From positions 62,001-126,000 of the forward strand of contig NZ_FNET01000020.1 of the NCBI RefSeq assembly GCF_900100275.1: a DNA stretch of 64,000 nt, read 5' to 3'. The DNA is from Lentzea albidocapillata subsp. violacea. Its GTDB lineage: Bacteria > Actinomycetota > Actinomycetes > Mycobacteriales > Pseudonocardiaceae. The notes beneath the pieces are model-generated. The model made no database searches. It was not told where the DNA came from and worked only from the letters and a program-made list of their open reading frames with translations. This document shows positions 58,272 through 64,000 of this stretch, piece after piece. Position numbers and translations under genes: made by a program. Each line of letters starts with the position of its first letter. Within the stretch, counting starts at the first letter, position 1.

Positions 58272-59537
58272 TCAGAGCGTCGAGTACAGCGGGTGCTTCG
58301 CCGCCAGCACCTCGACGCGCGCACGCAGCTCGTCGATCGCCGCACCCGGCTTCAGGGCCTCCGCGATGACGTCGGCGACCTCGGTGAAGTCCACCTCGCC
58401 GAACCCGCGGGTCGCGAGCGCCGGCGTGCCGATCCGCAGACCGGACGTGACCATCGGCGGACGCGGGTCGTTCGGAACGGCGTTGCGGTTGACCGTGATG
58501 CCGATCCGGTGCAGCACGTCCTCGGCCTGCTTGCCGTCCAGTTCGGAGTTGACCAGGTCGACGAGGACGAGGTGCACGTCCGTGCCACCGGTCAGCACCT
58601 TCACGCCGGCCGCGGCGACGTCCGCCTGCGACAGGCGCTCGGCCAGGATCCGCGCGCCCTCGAGCGTGCGGCGCTGACGGTCCGCGAACTCAGGCGAGGC
58701 GGCGTGCTTGAACGCCACCGCCTTGGCCGCGATCACGTGCTCCAGCGGTCCGCCCTGCTGACCGGGGAACACCGCCGAGTTGATCTTCTTGGCGATGTCG
58801 GCCTCGTTCGACAGGATCACGCCGCCACGGGGACCGCCGAGGGTCTTGTGCGTCGTGGTCGTCGTGACGTGCGCGTGCGGCACGGGCGACGGGTGCAGGT
58901 CGGCGGCGACGAGGCCGGCGAAGTGCGCCATGTCGACCATCAGGTAGGCCTCGACCGAGTCCGCGATGCGGCGGAACTCGGCGAAGTCCAGCTGGCGCGG
59001 GTAGGCGGACCAGCCGGCGACGATCAGCTTCGGCCGGTGCTCCTGCGCCAAGCGCTCGACCTCGGCCATGTCGACGCGGCCGTCGGAGTCCGCGACGTGG
59101 TACGGCACGACGTTGTAGAGCTTGCCGGAGAAGTTGATGCGCATGCCGTGCGTCAGGTGGCCGCCGTGCGCGAGGTCCAGGCCCAGGATCGTGTCGCCGG
59201 GCTGGAGCAGCGCGAACATCGCGGCCGCGTTGGCCTGCGCGCCCGAGTGCGGCTGGACGTTCGCGAAGCCCGCGCCGAAGAGCGACTTGATGCGCTCGAT
59301 GGCGAGGCGCTCGACGACGTCCACGTGCTCGCAGCCGCCGTAGTAGCGGCGGCCGGGGTAGCCCTCCGCGTACTTGTTGGTGAGCACGGAGCCCTGGGCC
59401 TGCAGCACCGAGACGGGCGTGAAGTTCTCCGAGGCGATCATCTCGAGCGTGCCCTGCTGGCGTGCCAGCTCGGCCGCGACGGCCTCGGCCACCTCGGGGT
59501 CGTACTCCGCGAGGGAGGCGTTGAACTGGTCGGACAT
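58272..59537 (-). CDS. glyA: Serine hydroxymethyltransferase
   Basis: A 421-residue PLP enzyme interconverting serine and glycine with tetrahydrofolate. Key parts: [38 protein letters not shown], the internal aldimine lysine in [15 protein letters not shown], and [16 protein letters not shown] 59537 gives the standard start [16 protein letters not shown]. It follows gcvT with a 13-bp gap, so both lie under the upstream glycine riboswitch. This links glycine supply with its conversion to serine. Confidence 0.95.
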   Translation of the reverse strand: MSDQFNASLAEYDPEVAEAVAAELARQQGTLEMIASENFTPVSVLQAQGSVLTNKYAEGYPGRRYYGGCEHVDVVERLAIERIKSLFGAGFANVQPHSGAQANAAAMFALLQPGDTILGLDLAHGGHLTHGMRINFSGKLYNVVPYHVADSDGRVDMAEVERLAQEHRPKLIVAGWSAYPRQLDFAEFRRIADSVEAYLMVDMAHFAGLVAADLHPSPVPHAHVTTTTTHKTLGGPRGGVILSNEADIAKKINSAVFPGQQGGPLEHVIAAKAVAFKHAASPEFADRQRRTLEGARILAERLSQADVAAAGVKVLTGGTDVHLVLVDLVNSELDGKQAEDVLHRIGITVNRNAVPNDPRPPMVTSGLRIGTPALATRGFGEVDFTEVADVIAEALKPGAAIDELRARVEVLAAKHPLYSTL

Positions 59538-59550
59538 CTGGAGGATCTCC

Positions 59551-60645
59551 CTACTTGGCGCGCTTGTAGAACGGAAGTGCGACGACCTCGACCGGCTGCT
59601 TCTTGCCTCGGACGTCCACCAGCAGTGAGGTGCCGGGCTCGGCACTGGCCTTCGACACGTAGGCCATGGCGATGGAGTAGCCGAGGGTCGGGGACAGCGC
59701 GCCCGACGTCACCTCGCCCACGACCTCGTCGCCGTCGAGCACCGCGTAACCGTGGCGCGGGGCGCGGCGCTCGGGCGTCTTCAGTCCGACCAGGACCGAG
59801 TCCACCCCGGACTCGGCGACCTTGGTCAGCGCGTCGCGGCCCACGAAGTCGCCGGGCTTGTCGAGCTTCACGACGCGGCCCAGGTTCGCGTTGTAGGGCG
59901 TCAGCGACCTCGTGAGCTCGTTGCCGTACAAGGGCATCCCGGCTTCGAGACGCAACGTGTCGCGGCAGCCGAGACCGCACGGCTTGAGCTCGTGCGCCTC
60001 GCCGGCCCCCAGCAACGCCGCCCAGACCGCGGGCGCGTCGGCGGGCGCGACGAAGAGCTCGAAGCCCTCCTCGCCGGTGTACCCGGTGCGGGCCAGCAGC
60101 GCGTCGACACCGGCCACGGTGGACGGGTACGACGCGTAGTACTTGACCGTCGACAGGTCCGTGTCGGTCAGGCCGGAGAGGATCTCGACCGACTTCGGGC
60201 CCTGGATCGCGATCAACGCGTAGTCGGTCGACTTGTCCGTCACGACGGTGTCGAACCCGGCGGCACGCTCGACCAGCGCTTCGGCGACGACTAGGGCGTT
60301 CGAGGCGTTCGCGACGACCATGAACTCCTGGTCGCCCAGGCGGTACACGATCAGGTCGTCGAGCACGCCGCCATCGGCCTGGGTGATCATCGTGTAGCGG
60401 GCCTTGCCGACGGCCAGTGCCGAGATGTGGCCGACCAGCGCGTAGTCGAGGGCCTCACCGGCCTGCGGTCCGGTCAGGACGATCTCACCCATGTGTGTGA
60501 GGTCGAACAGGCCCGCGGTCGTGCGCACCGCGTGGTGCTCCGCGAGTTCGGACGAGTAGCGCAGCGGCATCCGCCAGCCCGCGAAGTCGGTGAACATCGC
60601 GCCGAGCTGCTCGTGCTCGGCGTTCAGAGGCGTAAGGCGGGACAT
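59551..60645 (-). CDS. gcvT: Glycine cleavage system T protein (aminomethyltransferase)
   Basis: A 364-residue aminomethyltransferase transferring the methylene group of H-protein-bound aminomethyl to tetrahydrofolate. Motifs: [58 protein letters not shown] and [21 protein letters not shown]. The ATG at 60645 has GGAGGAG 8 nt upstream, which lies inside a 24-codon leader ORF whose TGA shares a base with the ATG. A tandem glycine riboswitch precedes the operon. gcvP and gcvH are not in the window. Confidence 0.95.
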   Translation of the reverse strand: MSRLTPLNAEHEQLGAMFTDFAGWRMPLRYSSELAEHHAVRTTAGLFDLTHMGEIVLTGPQAGEALDYALVGHISALAVGKARYTMITQADGGVLDDLIVYRLGDQEFMVVANASNALVVAEALVERAAGFDTVVTDKSTDYALIAIQGPKSVEILSGLTDTDLSTVKYYASYPSTVAGVDALLARTGYTGEEGFELFVAPADAPAVWAALLGAGEAHELKPCGLGCRDTLRLEAGMPLYGNELTRSLTPYNANLGRVVKLDKPGDFVGRDALTKVAESGVDSVLVGLKTPERRAPRHGYAVLDGDEVVGEVTSGALSPTLGYSIAMAYVSKASAEPGTSLLVDVRGKKQPVEVVALPFYKRAK

Positions 60646-60719
60646 CAGAACGCTCCTCCAGGGTGCGCCGAAGAGCCGGACGCGGCCGGCTGAGGCATCA
60701 GAAGAATGACACGGTCCAT
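60645..60719 (-). CDS. 24-codon leader ORF coupled to gcvT
   Basis: A short ORF beginning MDRVILLMPQP and ending HPGGAF. Its ATG at 60719 has GAGGAG upstream (GTGAGGAGTCTCCG). Its TGA overlaps the gcvT ATG by one base. It lies directly after the riboswitch, whose 3' end (GGGGGAGG) adjoins this ribosome site. It could couple riboswitch folding to gcvT translation. Whether it is translated is not shown; conservation in relatives would decide. Confidence 0.45.
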   Translation of the reverse strand: MDRVILLMPQPAASGSSAHPGGAF

Positions 60720-60734
60720 CGGAGACTCCTCACT

Positions 60735-60935
60735 AGAGCGAGCCTCCCCCTCTGTCATGAGCCTGAGAGCTTCACCACCGAAGTGGCTTGCACCGTGGGC
60801 GAGGCTGCTGATGAGCCTGCTTTTCAGAGTTGCCTTCGTCGCGCGGTACTTGTACCTGAGAGATTCCGGGGAGGAGTTGCTCCTTCGGCGCTCCCGCTCA
60901 GCGATCAAACACTGGGGGAAGCTCTCCCGCGCGAC
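60735..60935 (-). promoter_or_regulatory. Tandem glycine riboswitch upstream of gcvT-glyA
   Basis: Read on the minus strand. The first aptamer has GCGGGAGAGC, GCGCCGAAGGAGCAA, GGAATCTCTCAGGTAC and CTCTGAAAAGC. The second has GGTGCAAGCC, GGTGGTGAAGCTCTCAGG and TGACAGAGGGGGAGG. These are the conserved cores of glycine aptamers in the usual order. Glycine binding turns on the cleavage genes in known cases. Confidence 0.93.
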
Positions 60936-60984
60936 ATCGACGGCCGTGTTCAGTTGGTAGCCCCAGACGCTAGCAGGCCAAACG

Positions 60985-61287
60985 TCACAGGGGCACGCCC
61001 TGCGCGGTCTTCTCGACCACCTTGCGCTCCGCCCAGAAGGACAGGAACGGGATCGTGCCGGCGAGCAGCACCAGCGCGGTGCCCTTGATCGACCAGCGCA
61101 GCTTCAGCGCCAGGTCGACGGAAATCACCAGGTAGATGGCGTAGAGGAAGCCGTGGACCGGGCCGACGACCTTCATCGCGCCGTCCATGTCCGCGGCGTA
61201 CTTGAGCACCATGGCCACGACCAGGAGCAGCAGGAAGACTCCGACCACGTAAGCCATGACCCTGAACCGGGTCAACGCACCCTTCAT
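60985..61287 (-). CDS. DUF3817 integral membrane protein
   Basis: A 100-residue protein with three helices: MAYVVGVFLLLLVVAMVLKYAA, VHGFLYAIYLVISVDLALKL and ALVLLAGTIPFLSFWAE. The VVGPVHGFLYAIYL segment is the DUF3817 signature of small actinobacterial membrane proteins. Function unknown. ATG 61287 follows GAAGGCGGG; a TTG at 61305 overlapping the upstream stop is an alternative. Co-directional with its neighbour and probably one operon. Confidence 0.82.
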   Translation of the reverse strand: MKGALTRFRVMAYVVGVFLLLLVVAMVLKYAADMDGAMKVVGPVHGFLYAIYLVISVDLALKLRWSIKGTALVLLAGTIPFLSFWAERKVVEKTAQGVPL

Positions 61288-61301
61288 CTGCCCGCCTTCG
61301 C

Positions 61302-61682
61302 TCAACGACCGTCCCGCGCGTTGAGGTCCGCGAGCATGCGGTTGTAGGCCGCGAGCTCCGCGTCTTCTTCGTCGTCGAAGTGCTCGACAGGCGCGGGTTT
61401 GACGGCGTCAACGGTAGCCACCGGGCGGGGAGCGGGCGCAACCGGCTCCGGTACGAGATCCGCGTCACGGTTCTGGCGCGCCAAACGCCGGAACCGCCAC
61501 ACCATGAAGAGGGGGAAGAGGCCGAACAGCGGCCACTGGAGCACGTATCCGAGGTTCTGGAACGTGCCGCTGGCGGACTCGAAGCGCTGCCACTGCCACC
61601 ACGCGAGCCCGCAACAGGCGACCAGCGCCGCCAGACAGGCGAACGCGATCAGCACACGCTGGGGAGTAAGGAGGCCGCGCAC
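61302..61682 (-). CDS. Small two-helix membrane protein
   Basis: A 126-residue protein with two helices (VLIAFACLAALVACCGLAWWQW; LGYVLQWPLFGLFPLFMVWRF) and a charged tail (DDEEDAELAAYNRMLADLNARDGR). The pattern QRFESASGTFQNLGYVLQWPLFG recurs in actinobacterial proteins of unknown function next to DUF3817 genes. GTG 61682 has TAGTCT 7 nt upstream, suggesting a leaderless message. A longer frame upstream has no membrane or domain signal. Confidence 0.75.
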   Translation of the reverse strand: MRGLLTPQRVLIAFACLAALVACCGLAWWQWQRFESASGTFQNLGYVLQWPLFGLFPLFMVWRFRRLARQNRDADLVPEPVAPAPRPVATVDAVKPAPVEHFDDEEDAELAAYNRMLADLNARDGR

Positions 61683-61812
61683 GGCTCCCAGACTACTTGG
61701 GTGAGGCCTCCCAGCAGGAGGCCACCCGTGAGGGATTGCAGGGCTGCCGCCTCCGACAGCCCGGTCCAACGACCTACGCCATGCTCTTACGCCATGCCCT
61801 TACGCCACGCTC

Positions 61813-62304
61813 TTACGCGACGCCGTCCCGGCGCTGCCTCTGCAGACGTGCGACGCACCAGGCTGCGGCGGAACCGCGGCGAAGGTGCTGGAGAACCGTC
61901 ATCGGTCCCAGGCGCCGACCGAGGTCGGCAGGAGACAGGCCGGCCGCGCGGTAGTCGAGCGCGCGCTGGTCCAACGGGCTGATGCCCGCGTCCCACCACT
62001 GCTCGGCCTCGGCGACGTCGCCCACCAGCTGCCAGTAGCTCGCCGCGGCGGCGAGCAGTGCCTCGGGTGCCTCCGGCGCCCGCTTGCGCATCGCGGCCAC
62101 GTAGGCCGGATCCGCCGAGTCGACCTTGACCAAGCCACGCGACCCGCTCCTGCCTCCCCGCTGCACGGGGATGCCTGGCGCCGAGGGGGGAGCCTCCGCG
62201 AGCCATGCGTTCTTGATCCGGTTCACCTCCTGCATCTCTGCGTCATCAGACCGTTCAGCCGCCCACTGCTGCAACAGCTCGTGGACCCCGGAGTCCTCGA
62301 CCAT
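61813..62304 (-). CDS. Hypothetical protein, helical, function unknown
   Basis: A 163-residue soluble protein with helical stretches (GVHELLQQWAAERSDDAEMQEVNRIKNAWLAEAP; ALLAAAASYWQLVGDVAEAEQWWDAG; LDYRAAGLSPADLGRRLGPMTVLQHL). The AAGLSPADLGRRLG segment looks like a helix-turn-helix turn, so DNA binding is possible but unproven. I do not recognise the family. ATG 62304 has GGAGG 5 nt upstream, which makes the start firm. Confidence 0.65.
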   Translation of the reverse strand: MVEDSGVHELLQQWAAERSDDAEMQEVNRIKNAWLAEAPPSAPGIPVQRGGRSGSRGLVKVDSADPAYVAAMRKRAPEAPEALLAAAASYWQLVGDVAEAEQWWDAGISPLDQRALDYRAAGLSPADLGRRLGPMTVLQHLRRGSAAAWCVARLQRQRRDGVA

Positions 62305-62468
62305 ATGTGCCTCCTCGTCGGTCGGGGATCGGCCATTGCAGCGGAAGGTATTCGGTAGGTCTGACAATCGCCAGACCCTGAATCCCGAGAACACCCGTTA
62401 CCAGTGCGTGATTGGCCTCATTCCACCCGTCCGGCTCAACGCAGACGGCCGAGGATCACACAGTGTCA

Positions 62469-62648
62469 CTAGCTGAGCGGGGTGGCCGTACCGAAGAGGC
62501 TCCTGATGAAGGTGATGATCGACTCCGCGCCCTGACGCAGCCAGCCGAGCACCTGCTGCACCGCCGAGGCGGACTGCTCGGGCTGGGTGATCAGGAGGAA
62601 CAGCACCAGCGCGACGCCCGCCAGCACTAGCACCTTCTTGAGGTTCAC
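62469..62648 (-). CDS. Small single-pass membrane protein
   Basis: A 59-residue protein with one N-terminal helix (LKKVLVLAGVALVLFLLITQP) and an amphipathic tail (SASAVQQVLGWLRQGAESIITFIRSLFG). GTG 62648 lies behind GGAGAGGTACCT. The clear ribosome site and the helix-plus-amphipathic-tail layout, common in small actinobacterial proteins, support it. Function unknown. Confidence 0.6.
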   Translation of the reverse strand: MNLKKVLVLAGVALVLFLLITQPEQSASAVQQVLGWLRQGAESIITFIRSLFGTATPLS

Positions 62649-62985
62649 AGGTACCTCTCCGTCCGTGTGGTTCACCGGTCGAGCGGCTGACCGCCCGTGT
62701 CACCCGTCATGGTCCCTCATTCACCCTTGCGATGAACAACGACCACGCCAAACTCCTCCCAGGATCCACCAGCGGCGCACGCCTGCACGACGACCAACGT
62801 CACCCGAATGGCGGCTAAAGACGGGCGTCAGCAGCGCCGATGTCCTGGGCACGAGGTGAACACGGAACCCCTCGCATCCCACAGCTTGGAAGAGAGACTG
62901 TTGCACCGGCCCTCACCCGGATGCCGCTCGTCCCCCATCACGCACCGTCACGCCCTCGTGGCGTTATTAATGCGCACCCGAGCAT
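62649..62985. other. Intergenic region with no recognised feature
   Basis: Open frames here lack ribosome sites and domain signal. The only structure I notice is the near-palindrome GCGTTATTAATGCGC around 62961-62975, just past the 3' end of the CoA-transferase gene. Confidence 0.4.
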
Positions 62986-64000
62986 TCATCCAATTACTCC
63001 AGACCGCCGCAGTTCCATAATCCGTGCGTCCGCCACACCCATGTCGGCAAGCACTTCCCCGGTGTTCGTCCCGGCCGAAACCGGAGCCGTGGGAACGGCC
63101 GTGGGAGTGCGGTCGAAGCGGGGCGCCGGCGCCGGATGCGGCGAACCGGAGACGTCCACGAAAGTGGAGCGCGCCTCGTTGTACGGATGCCGCGCCGCCT
63201 CGGCAGGGGTCAGCACCGGCGCCAGGCACGCGTCCGTGTCCCGCGCGAGGTCGGCCCATTCGTCCCGCGGCCGGGTCTTCACCGCCGCCGCGATGCGTTC
63301 CCGCAGCTCAGGCCAGTTCGCCGGATCGTTGCGCGAGGGCGCGTCCTCCAGGCCCAGCACGCGCACGAGGTCCGCGTAGAACTTCTCCTCCAGCGCGCCG
63401 ATCGCCACGTACTTCCCGTCCGCGGCCTCGTAGACGTCGTAGAACGGCACTCCACCGTCGAGCATGTTCTCGCCGCGCCCGCCCGCCCACATGCCCGCGG
63501 ACCGCATCCCGTGCAGGAACGTCGTCAGCAACGCCGCCCCGTCGACCATGGCGGCGTCCACGACCTGGCCACGTCCGGAGCGCTCCCGTTCGTAGAGCGC
63601 GGCGAGCACGCCGAGGGCCAGCAGCAGCCCTCCCCCGCCGAAGTCGCCGAGCAGGTTGATCGGGAACGACGGCGGCCCGCCGGCCCGGCCGAGGGGCTCC
63701 AGGGCACCCGCGACGGCGATGTAGTTGATGTCGTGGCCGGCGCGGTCGGCCAGGAGCCCGTCCTGGCCCCAGCCGGTCATGCGTCCGTATACAAGGCGCG
63801 GGTTGCGGGCGAGGCACTGCGCCGGGCCGATGCCCAGCCGTTCGGTGACGCCCGGCCGGAAGCCCTCGATCAGCACGTCGGAGCGTTCGACCAGCTGCAA
63901 CACCAGTTCGGCGCCTTCGGGCCTGCGGGTGTCGATCGCGATCGAGCGCCGGTTGCGGCCGAGGAAGTCGCCGGGGATCGTCGGCACGCTCCCCGGCTTG
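62986..64000 (-). CDS. CaiB/BaiF-family CoA-transferase (3' part; start outside window)
   Basis: At least 338 residues of a class III CoA-transferase or alpha-methylacyl-CoA racemase-like protein. Segments: FLGRNRRSIAIDTRRPEGAELVLQLVERSDVLIEGFRPGVTERLG, LVYGRMTGWGQDG with the AGHDINYIAVAGAL segment (His/Asp as in the racemase branch), and GGVPFYDVYEAADGKYVAIGALEEKFYADLVRVLG. The GHDINY and GALEEKF features favour alpha-methylacyl-CoA racemase over formyl/carnitine transferases. The first ~40 residues lie beyond the right edge. Confidence 0.87.
   Translation of the reverse strand, partial: KPGSVPTIPGDFLGRNRRSIAIDTRRPEGAELVLQLVERSDVLIEGFRPGVTERLGIGPAQCLARNPRLVYGRMTGWGQDGLLADRAGHDINYIAVAGALEPLGRAGGPPSFPINLLGDFGGGGLLLALGVLAALYERERSGRGQVVDAAMVDGAALLTTFLHGMRSAGMWAGGRGENMLDGGVPFYDVYEAADGKYVAIGALEEKFYADLVRVLGLEDAPSRNDPANWPELRERIAAAVKTRPRDEWADLARDTDACLAPVLTPAEAARHPYNEARSTFVDVSGSPHPAPAPRFDRTPTAVPTAPVSAGTNTGEVLADMGVADARIMELRRSGVIG

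Noticed and set aside
60645-60908. 87-codon frame through the gcvT leader
   Set aside because: Most of it translates the riboswitch aptamers; only the last 24 codons have their own ribosome site.

Overview
This is a high-GC chromosomal segment from an actinomycete. Its WhiB, Lsr2, SigE-type sigma factor, pSAM2-like integrative element, IdeR-type iron boxes and many GTG or overlapping starts point to Actinobacteria. The overall gene style resembles Pseudonocardiaceae (Lentzea, Saccharothrix or Amycolatopsis relatives); that family assignment is inference.

Layout. 1-7.4 kb: end of a secreted Xaa-Pro peptidase, a maleylacetate reductase, a membrane esterase coupled to a rhomboid/MprF-like protein, and a LuxR-type ATPase regulator. 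7.4-14.0 kb: two tandem LysE exporters, a CitAB-like two-component system, and a divergent tripartite tricarboxylate transporter (TctCBA). 14.1-15.8 kb: a PopR/ClgR-like regulator facing a two-gene clpP operon. Matching inverted repeats precede both units, and one ClpP has lost its catalytic serine. 15.8-29.6 kb: an iron-siderophore locus bounded by IdeR-type boxes. It holds salicylate synthase, a methyltransferase-siderophore reductase fusion, a binding lipoprotein, a C-A-T-E-C' NRPS, a salicyl-AMP ligase, an ArCP-Cy-T protein and a free-standing adenylation protein with a threonine-like code. Together they suggest a salicyl-methyloxazoline siderophore.

29.8-44.07 kb: a 14.2-kb integrative conjugative element (AICE type) in the 3' half of a tRNA gene. 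It is bounded by 45-bp direct repeats and carries integrase, excisionase, a TraB-type FtsK translocase, small membrane proteins, WhiB, Nudix, several XRE regulators and a membrane pentapeptide-like protein. I see no recognisable replication protein. A repeat-rich non-coding locus and a small Zn-ribbon/winged-helix gene pair sit next to traB.

44.1-64 kb: csoR, lsr2, fused pabAB, a SigE-type sigma factor with its membrane partner, a phosphoesterase, a polyamine operon (decarboxylase, AdoMet decarboxylase, aminopropyltransferase), a DPP-IV-like peptidase, a repeat-rich non-coding stretch, a CFA synthase with a DUF1295 partner, and a secreted repeat protein. These are followed by gcvT-glyA behind a tandem glycine riboswitch and a 24-codon leader ORF, small membrane proteins, and the 3' part of a CaiB-type CoA-transferase gene.

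All calls come from reading the sequence by eye. No database or structure search was run.
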